Below, one piece after another: positions 11,590 to 23,957 of a stretch of 64,000 nt of DNA (its first letter is position 1; every line of letters begins with the position of its first letter). The notes under the pieces are model-generated. The model saw only the letters and a program-made list of their open reading frames with translations, was not told the DNA's origin and searched no databases. The DNA lies in the NCBI RefSeq assembly GCF_032884065.1, contig NC_088865.1:50882489-50946488 (forward strand), written 5' to 3'. This stretch comes from Artemia franciscana. Lineage: Eukaryota; Arthropoda; Branchiopoda; Anostraca; Artemiidae. A program made the position numbers and the translations under genes.

Positions 11590-13390
11590 AAAAAGAGATG
11601 ACTACAACATTTTGAGAATGTGCTAAACCGAGATAGGGTTGCAGGAAAAGATATAAAAGAAAATGAAAAAGCTTGTGATACCTTGAATGAGAAGGAAGAT
11701 TTGTTTTGTAAGGAAGAATTGGCGACAATACTATAAGGATTAGAAAATAATAAGGTCCCAGTTGCTGATAGTGTGGTAAATTAATTCCCTAAACATGGCA
11801 GCTCTAAGGTTAAAAACAAGCTACTGAAGATTACGAATATTATTTTTGAAAAAGGAGAAGTATCTAGCGATTTTAGGAAAACCCTAATTAAACCACTGTA
11901 TAACAAAGGTAATTGACTGAGTGTGATAATTATTGAGACATTAGCCTGGTCTCTGTAGGTAGCAAATTACTAAGCAATATGAGACTTTTTAGAATGAGAG
12001 GTGCTGTAGACAAAGTGACAAGAGAAGAACAGTGTGGTTATAGAAAGGGTAGAGAATATGTCGACCAAATTTTTCCATCTTAGGTTAATGATTGAAAAGT
12101 ACGTGAGTTATTTAACATCTTTAGTTCTCAGTCTTATAGATTTCGAGCAAGCATTCGATTCTGTTGATAGATGAGCTTTAGCGAAGATCTTATCCTTGTA
12201 TGGTATGCCAGACAAGTACGTCAAAGTGATTAGTGCTATGTACGAGAATAACACGGTTCAGGTAGGAAATGAATTTAGCAGCCGGTTTCCTATTAAACCA
12301 GGAACTAAGAAGGGTTGTATTCTATTCCCCATTATATGGATCATTTTGATGGACTTTGTCTCAAGGAGCCCAGGAAAGGCAATAGGAGAACACGGAATCA
12401 AATGGGGAGAAGAAACTTTCCTGGAATTAGATTATGCTGAAGGTTTAAGCATCCTAGATGAAAGGGGGAGCAAAATGAATGGACTTTTAGAGGTTTTACG
12501 AGTTCAGAGTGCTAGAATAGGTTTGAGAGTTAATGTTAAGAAGACTAAGTCACTAAGGTTAGGAATAAGTGAAAATGAAAAGATGACGTTGGGTAACGAA
12601 AAGATTGATCAGGCGGACAGCTTCACTTACCTTGGTAACATTATTAGTAAAGGCGGTGGGAGCAATGAAGATATTAAAAGCAGAATAGCGAAGGTTCAGG
12701 GTGTTTTTTTTTTTCTCAGTCGAAAAAAGTTTGGAAGAATAGAAAGATAAGTCTGCCAGCCAAGATTAGCATATTCGAAGCTAGTGATGACAGCGGTCAA
12801 ATATGGTTCTGAAGCAAGGGCGCTCCGAAAAGCGGATGAAGATTTACTAGATGTTTTCCAGAGAAATTGCCTACGGATTGTTCTGGGTATCCAGCTGACT
12901 GACTGTGTTTGCTGGATGTGCGAAAAGTGCGGTTCAATTCCGCTTTCTAGGGCAATAATGAGATAAATGAGCTCCAAAAAGCGGATGAAGATTTACTAGA
13001 TGTTTTTCAGAGAAATTGCCTACGGATTGTTCTGGGTATCCAGCTGACTGACTGTGTTTGCTGGATGTGCGAAAAGTGCGGTTCAATTCCGCTTTCTAGG
13101 GCAATAATGAGATAAAGGCTGAGATGGCTTGGGCACGTTCTGCGGATGAAGGATGATAGATTGCCGAAGATTGCCCTTTTTGGTCAATCATCTAGGGCTA
13201 AACAGACAGCAGGACGTCCGCGGTTGGTGTGGGAGGATGTCATAAAGAAAGATTTAAGGGAAATGGGACCTTCCTGGGATGGTGTAAAGAGGGAGGCTTT
13301 TAATGGATAGGGATGGAGCAGGGGCGTGCGTAGCTGTGTTGGCCTCAGGTGGCTTGATGCTACGGTGAGTTGTTAGTAGTAGTACTAGTT
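11590..13390 (+). pseudogene. Degenerate RTE-like LINE, RT and C-terminal region
   Basis: The plus strand reads successive RT segments with stops and frameshifts: KVPVADSVVN, FRKTLIKPLYNKGN, YGMPDKYVKVISAMYENNT, FPIIWIILMDFV, LELDYAEGLSIL and FTYLGNIISKGGGSNEDIKS. It then reads AKVQGVFFFLSRKKFGR, RNCLRIVLGIQ, PLSRAIMR, RLRWLGHVLRMKDDRLPK, QSSRAKQTAGRP and the terminal GLRWLDATVSC-like tail. The catalytic YADD is changed to YAEG. The longest open piece is 12196-12750 (184 codons). The endonuclease domain is absent, so it is 5'-truncated. Proteins of this type are often annotated as 'craniofacial development protein 2-like' in invertebrate genomes. Confidence 0.85.
12832..13129 (+). repeat. 149-bp tandem duplication inside the RTE copy
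   Basis: The segment starting gcggatgaagatttactaga occurs at 12832 and again at 12981, giving a 149-bp period, with almost no differences. It repeats the C-terminal coding piece that includes RNCLRIVLGIQLTDCVCWMC and PLSRAIMR. The near identity shows it arose after the element was already inserted. Confidence 0.85.
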
Positions 13391-13399
13391 TCTATCGCT

Positions 13400-16100
13400 A
13401 CGGGATAAAAGGGGACATATTATTGTTATCTATGCAAAAATTTGCATCTGCTGTTCCAGATGGCGCTGTAGGTCTGTAACGATGGCGGTTCCAGTCATGT
13501 ACCTTTTCTTGACTTGATGTCACGCCATGTTTAACGACCTTAACACTCTTTCCGGAATTGCCAAGTTTTTGTTCCATAACCGAACATTATTATTCTGTGG
13601 AATCCGTGTAATACTAATTATTTCTGAAATAGCATTTATTGATTTATTGAGAAATGTTTGAAACCTGTCTGAATTTGCGAACAGATGTTCGAGGAATTTG
13701 GTTAAAACGTAATATATAAGGTTTTCGTTCAAAAGCCTTCACAAACGTTAATAAAGCAAACTTTCTGTTTTGCAATAGTTATTTTAAGACGCTAGGGGGT
13801 TATTTTAATTATAGCAGTTACACCTGTTGAAATCTAGAAAATTCTGTAATTTTCTCTAATAGATTTTGATTCTATATCCATTTGTTCAATTTCAAACAAC
13901 AGTGACAGACTCAGATTGAACACAAATTGAAATGAAGTTATTATAAGTATAGGTGAAGTTACTAGACTCTGTTATTTGCCTCATTTTATTCGCCTCAAAT
14001 CTCCTCAAATTTCAGGTTGATCGTTTTCTTTACAGCAGAGGGGAGAACCATTTTTTCCACATCTTTTCTCGTTGGGAAAGATAAAAGCAGCGATTGGAAA
14101 GCAGCGATTGGCTTACAAAATGTAAAATATTTATATTTTCAAAATGTATGCGTACTTGAAACGACACCCAAGCAATTACTTGATCAAATCAAACACTACT
14201 TTTACTTATGCTTTTATTATTGTGTCTAAATGAGGTGTTGATTCTCTCTTTTTTTGTAGTAAAAGATTATCGAGAGAAAAAGCAGCAAAATATTGTTTGG
14301 ATTAGACCAGGAGGGGAAACAAAACCAGCCTTTGACCAAGCATATTCCAGCAATCATTAAGGCTAAACGACGATACACACTAAAATTTTGGACGATTATA
14401 ATCCGTCAAATTATGAAGTACTTGCCTAATCAGCGGACCGAAGAATATTTTTATCAGTTTCTCTATTCAATGACTTAACAGAGTTGTTCTCCAGTCAAAC
14501 AATCACATCGTTTCAACAATTTACTATTGGGAACACCCTTGTAATCGTCCTTGTGACCATCATGTTATAACGTTTATGCTTAGATGAAAATAGATTCTTA
14601 TTACCATGAGTGAATACCATGAACACACAACAATGAGAGCTTAGTATTTTATCTTACAGTGTACAGTCGACAACACAGAATTCATGGGCAGTTCTAGGAT
14701 AAAATTTACTTTTCACTCTAGCTAGTAATTCTTTCTATTTCATGCCTTCTAACCGGCAAGTGACCAGACTCTGCTTCTCTTTTTGTTAAAAGCTCAAATA
14801 ATGTTAAAATCAAGAAATATTAGCATTTTCGTTGGTACTGTATTTGAAGCCTTTGGCCAAATTTAGAGGCTTTGTACATAGCCTCCATTTTGAAGGTCTA
14901 AGTTATATTTGTTGTCCAGTTGTAAGCCAGCTAAAGCCCTTTTTGTCGACATGAGAAGCAGTTATTAGTGGCTAACCTGTATTGGTGGGGCCTATTACTT
15001 TTGTTGAGGGGATAACAATTTGAATGATTTACATAATATGAAATTGGTGGGATAGACTACGCAGAAAGACAATTATCGTGTTGACTTTTGAATGACGGTA
15101 TGAGATGTTTCAATATCAGCTTTTTGGAAGTTCCACTCATCTCCAAGGATTAGGAAAGTAGAAGTTTTAATTTAAAATTAAGGATGGGGTAAATGGCCGG
15201 AGATTATGGTCCATGATGAGTAAGGAAGCTTCCAATTCTAATTTAGGTTGAGAAAGTGTTAATAACAGAATTGGAGTTGCACATTTTGTGACCAAAAAGT
15301 GCAAGGTATCAGTCATACTGGCATATGGCCCTGTGGAATGACTAGGCTAATAGAAGTATCCTAGAATATCATAGAAGGATAGCATAGAAGACATCCAAGG
15401 TCAGGGAAATTTGATATAGAGAAGAAAAATATGAACGGTAATAGACTGCTGCAGTTTTGTAGGTATAATATCCTAGTTACAACCCATGCGATCTTTGGTA
15501 AGTAAATGGCCCATAAATTAACGTGGTACTCACATGGTGGTAAGATGGCTAACCTTCTAATTATTTTGTTATAAATCAAAGACTGGCAGGATCGATAAGA
15601 AGATATGACATAAAAGATATGAATATAATTTTATTAATCTATATTCTTACATTATAACCTCAAGCCAAGGAGCATTTAAATAAGCATTTAAATTAATAAA
15701 TAAATAAAAGCAATTTAATTTTTAAATTAATAAAAGCAATTTAAATAAGCATTTAAATTATTAGCTGATCTCTAAGAAAAGAAGACAAAAAAAAAGCAAT
15801 AAACATCAGTAACAAATGTCGGTGAAATGGATACATTTCATGTATCCATAAATGAGGTTATTAAAAAGGCTATTTGAATAAATACAACACATGAAAATAT
15901 ACTATTTTTATTTTTAACACTCCGGATGGGGAGTCTTCTAAATAAGATAAGTGAGAATTGATTGGTTTCCTGTACTATGAGTATATAAAAAAAAAAAGCA
16001 AACTTGGATGGAATCTCTTTTTCGAATGGCCGACTTTACTTGGAAATCTACTCACATGAAAATCAATTAGTTGATGAACCAATCACCCTGAAATGAATTC
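13400..16100. other. No gene recognised between two RTE copies
   Basis: About 2.7 kb without a supported feature. One T-rich tract followed by AG at about 14245-14263 precedes a roughly 33-codon open stretch ending at TAA (about 14344). It could be a small terminal exon, but nothing identifies it. Around 15670-15770, atttaaataagc-like phrases repeat a few times. Confidence 0.35.
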
Positions 16101-16109
16101 AGGGTGCAA

Positions 16110-16690
16110 AAATTGTTGCAAAAGTTAATTCAAATTCGTTTAAGTCGGGATTAAATAAGGATGAAGAGGTGATGTTAGGTACCGCAAAAATTGACCAAAA
16201 GCATAGCTTTGTTTACTTAAGCAGCCCAGCCGTATTAGATGGGGAGCTGCATGCAGTGAAGATGTACAATCGCCAAAACAAAGGGAGTTTTTTTTTGCAG
16301 TGAAAAACAGTTTGATAGAAAAGGTGTAAGAAATGAGAATAGAATGCTAGAAACCATAAAAATAACAGCTGTCAAGTGAAACCGATACTTGTTTGAACTT
16401 TATACATTAAGAATTAAGCTTTACGAAAAATATACCTCGATCCCACTATATAGGCCTGTAATGAAGGACAGTTAGGAGGGATGGGTCACACGTTACGGAT
16501 GATAGGTTGCCAGATCGTCTTTCTTTGGCAAATTATCCTGGAGCAAAAAAAGGATGTCCTTGAATGGGGTGGGAGGAGCTCATAAATATATTTTTAAAGG
16601 AGTACGTACTTCATATCAGGGTAAAGAGCGAAGCTCTGAAAAGGGTGGAATTGAGGATGGGCGTATGCAATTTTACTACCCTAGGGTAGT
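16110..16690 (+). pseudogene. Second, older RTE-like LINE remnant (3' end)
   Basis: The plus strand reads GLNKDEEVMLGTAKIDQKHS, matching the segment SENEKMTLGNEKIDQADSFT of the 11.6-kb copy. It is followed by a scrambled FVYLSS region, an LRMIGCQIVFLWQIILE-like frame, and GWEELINIF near 16575. Many stops and indels make it the most decayed RTE copy in the window. Confidence 0.65.
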
Positions 16691-17057
16691 TAGCTCCTTA
16701 AATGAGTTGTGAAACGTCCTAGTTTGCATCATTACCGGGCAATATAGTAAAGCCATTTACGCTTTAAAATTTTCTGTTTTACCAGTAGCAGCAGCCAGCA
16801 TTACCAACGTTGCCAATAGGGTTATTTATAATTGGCATTTATACTTTTTTAAATTTGCTGGGTAACACCATACTTTTTTTGGCACTTCATGCACGTTTGA
16901 GACCTGTAATTTTAATGCGTCTCAGGGCTGCTTTATTAAAACGGCATAAAAATTACAGTTCTAATAAAGCAGAAAAATAATTGTATAACACTAGTTCCTT
17001 TTTCTGCTTTACATGTCTTAATTTTGGACAGCATCATGACAAATTAAATCAGAAAAT

Positions 17058-17282
17058 TTATTTCTTCCCTAAAATAGCAAAGCATCTTGGAGACATAGCA
17101 GGGTCAAATACTTGAACTATAGAAGCAGTTATGTCTTGTTCCAACAGAAATAATAATCGATCCAGTAGTATAACAGTTTCCACAACGGGAGCAAGGCAGT
17201 TTCTTAGATAATAGAACTTGAAAAAGTTAGTCTTATCATTTGAAAATCTTTTCATGTATAGTTCACAGTCTTCCTCTGTAAC
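17058..17282 (-). CDS. METTL25: METTL25 exon 5 (C-terminus, stop)
   Basis: This terminal exon encodes residues 390-463. The acceptor is ttttgcag at 17290-17283, and the exon begins in phase 0 with VTEEDCELYM. It carries the family's C-terminal signature LAPVVETVILLDRLL, then FDPAMSPRC near the end, and stops at TAA (17060-17058). In human METTL25 the corresponding end also reads FDPxxSPRC. That supports METTL25 rather than the paralogue METTL25B, whose equivalent is FSPELSPRN. The stop codon lies inside an AATAAA hexamer (17062-17057), so the polyadenylation signal may overlap the end of the coding region. Confidence 0.92.
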   Translation of the reverse strand, partial: VTEEDCELYMKRFSNDKTNFFKFYYLRNCLAPVVETVILLDRLLFLLEQDITASIVQVFDPAMSPRCFAILGKK

Positions 17283-17290
17283 CTGCAAAA

Positions 17291-18535
17291 TAATAGCTGA
17301 TCAGTAACTTTTTTGGGGCATGGAGAGAGGGCCAGGGGTCAGCTTCCATGATTTTTGGAATAAAACTTTGTTACTATTTTTTTTCGGGGGAGGGGGGGGG
17401 TCATGCTATGGAGGGTCTGTTTCGCAATTGTTTCAAATAATAGTGCTTTTTTCCCATCATTTGCTCCAAGAGGTCTTATCCTGACTATGTTGAGAGTTAA
17501 GAAAAATAGAAAAAAGATTACATGCTAGAAGTTCCGTGTTAAAAGTGTGCTTTAATTAAGTGGGTTTATTTTTGTGACATCAATCTTCACATTCTTTCTG
17601 ATAAAATTATATTATTTCTTAGGCGTATGTAAGAAAAGTAGCCTAACTAAACCGTTTCTTTTCATCCGGTGTAGGATTTACTTGTTGTTGCTATGTCAAA
17701 TCTTTGAGCTAGTAAAAATACCTTAAAACGTGATTGGTTTTTCTGTATGACATTTAAGCAGATAATAAGAATGGAGAGTCTCGACTAGATGAACAAGGTC
17801 TGTTTCCACCATCCTCAAATAAAAAATAACAACTATGTTTTTGTGAGAAATTTTTTAACAATAATCGCTAATGGATATTGTTGAATATCCTTCAACAATG
17901 TGAAATATTGTTAACAAAAGTTGTTGATAGGAGCTTCGGCCCGTAATTCAAGATGTCCGAGAAATTAAAATAACAATTTTAAGTTCTAATTTAAAATTTT
18001 TGTCTTACAATTGCTTACGAAATTGTAGAATATACCTGTATTTGATTTTGAAATACTGTTTCCAAGCTCTATTTATACATGAAGATCAATTTTTTTTTAC
18101 CTAATTCATATATTTCTACGAATTGTTACTGGCACCATTTGGGAAGGCGAGGGGGGGGGGGGTAAGTACATTTTATATGATACCCTTTTTATAACCCTTC
18201 ATGCCTTCTTCGAAGCCGCAGAACTGCTTGGGATTCTGAAGACCCTTTCCGACGTAACAATTTAAGAAGTTGATCAAAAGAATGTCAAATACTCAAACAT
18301 TTGAATAATGCCTTCATTCTGCACTGCTTGAAATTTCAGTTTGTATTATGTGGTAAATTTCAACAAGAATGTTCAAGGTCAAGAGCTCTTCCTTGAGATG
18401 AAAACGAAAAAGTTTCTTAAAAATACTTCTAATTCAAATTTTACGGCCCTTGTGTTTGAAGCAGTCTTTCTTAAAGGATTAAGACAAAAAGTCAAAGTTT
18501 GGCGTAAAGAGCAAGGGCTGAGAAAAGTGAAGCCC
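17291..18535. other. METTL25 intron 4, 3' part; no gene
   Basis: Non-coding intron sequence with a G run of about ten at 17391-17400 and another at about 18151-18162. ORFs at 18341-18564 on both strands overlap one another and show no family motif. Confidence 0.5.
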
Positions 18536-19080
18536 CCCTCATATGAGGAATAGTTTCTGTTCATTTTAAGTTTTAATCTTTCTCCTTACTTTCGGAGGGA
18601 ACAACTTTTTTAAATTTAATTTCTGACCGTTTTTCGAACCATGCGGGGAATCCCCCCCCCCCCCGTAAAAATTTCCGCCAAAAATGCCACCCCGGAAACC
18701 CGCGAAATATTCCATCCCACCAAGTGGAAAATCCAATTCCGCAGCAAATTCCCCGCAAAGATTTCCGTATATTACTCAATAGCAAATACTATTTGCGTTC
18801 AATAAGAAAAATGCGCAACTTACCGCCCTTTTTAAAGGCACTATGGGAGGTGGTTGTAATATTCCCCCGGTCAATTCAAAGCCGTAATTATTGGGTCTTT
18901 CGATTATACTGAGTCAATAGCTATTACAACATTTTGATCAGATGAATTTGGGGAAAAAGAGGGTTGGGAATAGGGCTAGTTGCTCTCCAACCTTTTTGGT
19001 CACTTGAAAAGAGAACTAGAACTTTTGATTTCCATTTGCAAATAAAGCCCTCTCGCACTCTTCTAAGACCATTGGTTCGA
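18536..19080. repeat. Dispersed family D copy with foldback-type end
   Basis: It contains the phrase tttctgttcattttaagttt, a 14-bp C run at about 18651, and 'gttgctctccaacctttttg' near 18980. These are shared with family D/F2 copies at 33, 37, 40, 48 and 53 kb. It lies inside METTL25 intron 4. Confidence 0.65.
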
Positions 19081-19829
19081 TACAATCACCTCTGAAAAAA
19101 AACACACATCTATGATCTTTGTTCTGGCAAAAAAAAAAAAAAAAATCTCCTATTTTATCCAATTCCGCAAATTCCAATTCGTGAAGATTTATTTTGGATA
19201 AAAATATGATAGATTTGAAATATTAGAAAATACGAATTGAACCAAGGCTGACCTAAAAGTTGAAATAGGGCATTTTTCAGACACTCTACCAGCAAGTACT
19301 TGAAGGAATCACGAGAGTAATACATTTTTTACAGAAGAAACAGTATTTCTGCTAAAAATTAAAATTCCAAGTGAACAAAAACAAAAAATACAAACAAAAA
19401 AGCCACCATGTCTTCTTTGTTAACTTTGTTTTGTTTTTGTTTTTCTCGCATTAACTTTGTTTTTCTCGCAGTATCGACCCGTTGAAAAGATTTCCCCTAG
19501 GAGATCTTAATACAAAACTTGGACAAAAATTGTACTAGCAATTATTCAAAAATGTGGATAACAATACAAGGGAACAAGATAATCGGATTCATATTAACAC
19601 GCAGCAAATATAGCGTAAGAATTTCTTTGTTTTAGCGTTATCTTTTTTTTTCACACACTCAAGGGCTATATCTTGGATCATCAGGGGGGAGGAGTGGCGG
19701 GAAGCATTACCAGAAAACCAATCATGACATTTGGAAAGAACATAAACTAAGGAATCTAATGGTATTACTTTTATTTTATTAACATGTTTCCTTTAGATGT
19801 GGTCGACCACAGTAAATTCACATCCCATT

Positions 19830-20000
19830 CAACCTAACCTGTTGCAAGGATTGCAAAAAGGTTCGCAAAAAGGTTCGATTGAACGTATGTTGAAGCAAAT
19901 GGGTTTGAATTGTACAGGGCTGGGTTGAATGGGGATTGAGTTTAAAGTGGGTTGAGTTAAATAGATCGAGTGAAACAGGGATATTAAGGCACATGGGAAC
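19830..20000. repeat. Degenerate GGGTTGA-rich repeat
   Basis: Phrases such as gggttgaatggggattgag and gtgggttgagttaaat recur about every 15-20 bp, forming a decayed minisatellite inside METTL25 intron 4. The ORF it creates on the minus strand is low complexity and not a gene. Confidence 0.5.
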
Positions 20001-20202
20001 TGAGTTTAGTTGCACTGAATCTAAACATTGTAGTACTATTCGCGCATATTAGCACTGTATTTGCAACTATTTACCACCTACATTGAGAAACGACTTATGT
20101 GTCGTTTTCACAATGGTAGGCTTTTAGATAAAAACAAAACAAATGTAACTTTTTATGTAACATTTTGTCCAAATTAATACTTAATTATTTATTTATTTAT
20201 TT

Positions 20203-20500
20203 ACTAGCTGACCCCTGCCACGCATTGCTGAGGCGTTGCGCGCCCCAGCAACACGTCGAGTATAAGCTAGTCAGTCGGCACGCGGACTGACCCCTGCCAC
20301 ACGTTGCTGAGGCGCTGCGAGCCCCAGAAACACGTATGCGAGGTGCTAATTTTTAACTGTGTATGTTTTTTTTGCCAATTTTTCTTTTCTTTTTTTAGTT
20401 TTCTGTTTTCTTTTTTTTAGCTTTTTTTTAAGTTTTTTTTTTTAGTTTTTCGGGTTGTTTTTTTAAGTTTGTTTTTTTTAGTTTTTATTTTGTTTAATCA
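20203..20500 (-). mobile_element. Helitron 3'-end fragment(s) with duplicated hairpin
   Basis: Reading on the minus strand, two copies of a GC-rich hairpin (gttgctgaggcg paired with cgccccagcaac) lie at about 20226-20255 and 20300-20335. The outer one is followed within about 15 bp by CTAG at 20203-20206. A 3' hairpin just before CTRR is the Helitron 3' terminus. The T-rich tttttagttttt stretch at 20370-20500 is the same low-complexity interior seen in the Helitrons at 26.4-30.3 kb. It is a different hairpin subfamily from those. Confidence 0.65.
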
Positions 20501-20893
20501 TAATACTAATCTAAAGTAAACTGGCAACGACAAACTAAACAACAAAAACTTCTAAATGAAACGAAACTACACAACAAAAGCGACTAAATAAAAAGGCGTA
20601 TTTACTAATGCACTCCTAAAAATTCGAACACTCTCTGCCTCGACAGCCTCCAAAGGCAAAAGTCCGGCAACTCTAATAACGAAAGATGATTGACCGATTT
20701 TTTCAAGCGGTTTTGAGGGGTATAATTTGTAATCACGCTGACGAGTAGAGTGATAATGGCTAAATTTGAAAAATAAATTTGGATCAACATCATCCACTCC
20801 TTTAAGTATACGAAACACATTTATAAGGTCACTACGATCAACAGCTTATGATTATTTCGCGGTATTGGAATAGCCTATATCTTTAATACTTAC

Positions 20894-21067
20894 CTTAACA
20901 TCAGGGATTCTACTGCTAGCTCTTCTGGCGTAATCAAAAAAGTTTGACACTTTCTTTACACGTCCAACCTTGAAGTGGGAATGGGGATCTTCTTCTTTCA
21001 ACCATCCTGCTTTTTCGCAAAGCATCACTTCCAAAATAGCTCGATAAAAAATAGTGTCTGAACATTC
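20894..21067 (-). CDS. METTL25: METTL25 exon 4
   Basis: Encodes residues 332-389 (58 codons, phase 0 at both ends). The acceptor is ctattttag before 21067 and the donor is AAG|GTAAGTATT at 20894/20893. The protein starts ECSDTIFYRAILEVML, which corresponds to the family's (L/C)FYRA(V/A)L segment. It continues with VGRVKKVSNFFDYARRA, matching the conserved 'VGK...SSFLDYVRRS' block of METTL25. Confidence 0.9.
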
Positions 21068-22277
21068 CTAAAATAGAAATAAGTAATCAAAATCTCTTTC
21101 AACCCCCTTTGTCACTAATTACTACTTTTACTACCAATAACTCGAAGTGACTACTAACAAAATCCTTATTTAATGCTCTTCTTAACGTCATCGTCACTTT
21201 TTGGACACACATAATCCCTCTAGACACACACAATCCCGATGGATCTACACTCACAAAAATGACTGCTCAACAGACACTTTTCTGCTCCCTACAAAAGTTT
21301 TCCAGATCTATTAGATAACGGACAGTTTTTAGATACGACTACTACTACTATAAACTATGACAGATCTCTCATTGTATGTTCTTTTCAAACATTATGGTCA
21401 CTTTTCTAACACAATGCATAACATGGTAATGAACAAAATCATTTTTACAACTTCTCAAAGATAATTTCTTATGGAATATGGAATATGGAATTATGTTATT
21501 GGAATATGGATATTCCAAAGGAGCAGTATTCAACTTGTTAAACTAGCGGCGACAACCTGCTAAACTTAACCTGTCAACTAGCAGCAACAAAAAAAAAGAA
21601 GAAAAAAGGAGACAAATCACTGCATTCCATGCAAAAATGTGAGCTTCCCTATTCCTCAAGATGGAGGACTGTAATTCTCATAAATGGCATTTTCTGCTCT
21701 GGAAATCCCAATGGAGCAACTTTCATTTTGATCCAGAACCGTCTTTGCGGGATTTCAGGCTATTTTTCTAAATTCACCATAATTTATTTCACAAAAAAAA
21801 ATTAACTGTTACGAATAATCGAAATCATAGTTAACTTTATTGAACCAAAATCAAATGGTGAAATGGTGACAGATTTTTTTTTTCTTTTTTTAATAACGCG
21901 TTGTTAAATTTTCAATGACTATGGGCTAGACTTCATTGTTTATTAGGTTGCAGGGCATGCCGCAACCAAGACATAGCAATATAGCAATAGCTACATGCTA
22001 GTAACGAAAGATAAACAGCCCATAGAAACCAAAAACATACGTTTAGAAAAAACCTGCTATAGGGAAAAATTCCCATTTATGATTGTTCTACGATTGGTAA
22101 CTTTTAGTTCGACTAGTCTTGATAGTAACATTTTATTTTGAAAATAAATTTATGGGAATATTAAAAAACACTTTGAAGTTCCTCAGAAATGGCATTGGAT
22201 TGAAACGAAAAGTAAACCATTGGAATCGCCGTTGCCAAACTCCATACGGGAAATAAAAACAAGAGTCTAATACTTAC

Positions 22278-22417
22278 CTCTTTAGTCAACCGATGAACCG
22301 ACTGCGACGCCATCATACGGGCATTTCTTCCTACACTAAACTTCTTATTTTCTAAAAATTGACTTAACGGAAATCCAAAGGAAGAAGTCAGGATTTTTCT
22401 ATTTCGATCCTGAGGGA
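22278..22417 (-). CDS. METTL25: METTL25 exon 3
   Basis: Encodes the second half of codon 285 through residue 331. The acceptor is ccttt-cag before 22417 and the donor is GAG|GTAAGTATT at 22278/22277. The phase-1 junction with exon 2 is consistent (ATTG joined to TCCCT). The protein contains GFPLSQFL and GRNARMMASQS. The GFP...GRNARM pattern is characteristic of METTL25 proteins, following the CCYHL motif of exon 2. Confidence 0.92.
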
Positions 22418-22559
22418 CTGAAAGGATGAAAAATAAAACTTTTTGAAATTTAACAGGCTACTAATTAACTTTACTAATTAATTGTATGAAAATTAAGGAC
22501 ACAACAGTACAAAATGACAGTAACACAAAATACAGTGGCGTCAATTGGGTGGGATCTGC

Positions 22560-22965
22560 GTCTCCCATAGTTTATTTTTACCCCACCTCTTGACTTCGAA
22601 AAAAAAATCAGGGTTTTTTCATTAGAAACGCCTTTTTTTGCATTTTCATTGAAAAGAACGACGAAATTAAGATAATACAAAAAAAGAAGAAACGCGAGAA
22701 TGATGTCTTACAAGTTCAATGAAGATACTGAATGAAACGAAACGGATATTTCAGGATTACGGCTAGATTTTGAAAAAAAACAAAAAACAATCGGGTATTT
22801 TCATTGAAAAATGCCTTTTTTGGTATTTTCATTGGAAAAAAAACGACAAACTTACAGAAAATATAAAACAAAAAAGATGAAAAGCGAGAATGGGACCTTA
22901 TAATGGGACCTTATAAGTCCAGTAAAAATAATGGATGAAACAAAACGGATATTTCGGGAGGACAG
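22560..22965. repeat. Tandem duplication, about 200-bp unit
   Basis: Two adjacent diverged copies share 'ttttcattgaaaa', 'gcgagaatg' and 'aaacggatatttc' in the same order (about 22600-22755 and 22800-22950). The second copy contains an extra 13-bp direct repeat, atgggaccttata, at about 22891-22917. It lies in METTL25 intron 2. Confidence 0.65.
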
Positions 22966-23383
22966 CTGCTTCCCTTCTTTGGCAATATTAGAGAAAGTCT
23001 CAAAGAATCAAGATCACATTTTCTGAGCGAAAATCCGACCGATAAAGACCAGATAAAATCAAAAAGACACAAACAACGTGGAAATTAAAAGGAAACAGGT
23101 ACCTAACTAAGAGAAATTAAAAAGCTAACAAAGCGTAAGAAAAAAACAGGTAAAATCAGTACTAAACAAATTTAAGAAAACGAAAAAAAAAACAGTCACA
23201 CACTAACAATAAGTTCTCATTTAGAAGCTAGACAAGCGACAAGTTAGACAGTTCTTACTAAGAACTTATAGTGAGTCGTTCGATCTTGGGTAAGTGGTTG
23301 GCTTTTTTTAAGCTTTTTTTGGATTCATTTAAGTTTGATGTTCAATGTTATTATCTTCCACGTTGTTAGCTTTTTAATGTGCC

Positions 23384-23545
23384 TAAGTCATCAGACTTCT
23401 TTAGTCCTTAGCTTTATAGATTATGAGCAAGTGTTTGAATCAGTCGATAAAAGAGCTTTAGCGAAGGTACCATCCTCATATGGTATACCAGATAAATATG
23501 TTAAAGTGATTAACGCTATGTAAGAGAATAGTACATCCTGTCGGG
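23384..23545 (+). mobile_element. RTE-like LINE RT fragment
   Basis: The plus strand reads LSHQTSLVLSFIDYEQVFES, then VDKRALAKVPSSYGIPDKYV and KVINAM, followed by a stop. This is the RT palm region also seen at 135-285, 12120-12250 and 55320-55450. Homology to RTE stops near 23545, and no other part of the element is adjacent. It lies in METTL25 intron 2. Confidence 0.8.
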
Positions 23546-23957
23546 GAATTTCGGGGATAGCAGAATCGCTAAGCAAGCTTTTCGTACATAATATATTTTC
23601 TACCATTTCAGATTTCTGCAATTGGGAGATACCAAGGGGGGTATCAGAGATACTTTATCTCCGATACGCCCATAAGGTATCCACACACGAGGTATCTACG
23701 TGGCGTCTAACGACGCAACTAGGGATACCCTATGTTCAAGATTAAGAAACAGTTATAATAATAATAGGTAGGAACTGTATCAAGATATAAACTAAATTGA
23801 CACAGACAGGACATTAACTCACCAATTTTGGCGTTTTTCTAGCTGAATGTCATATCGAAAACAGCCATTCTAGGAGCCCTTTTGCCGCTAACGCAGACAA
23901 GTCAACATACCTCCTACATTCTCGCTATCCCTAACCATAGGAACATCTTTGTTACTT

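Noticed and set aside
14245..14344. Possible small terminal exon (T-rich tract plus AG, about 33 open codons to TAA)
   Set aside because: No family motif, no partner exon and no polyadenylation signal nearby; not better than chance in AT-rich sequence.
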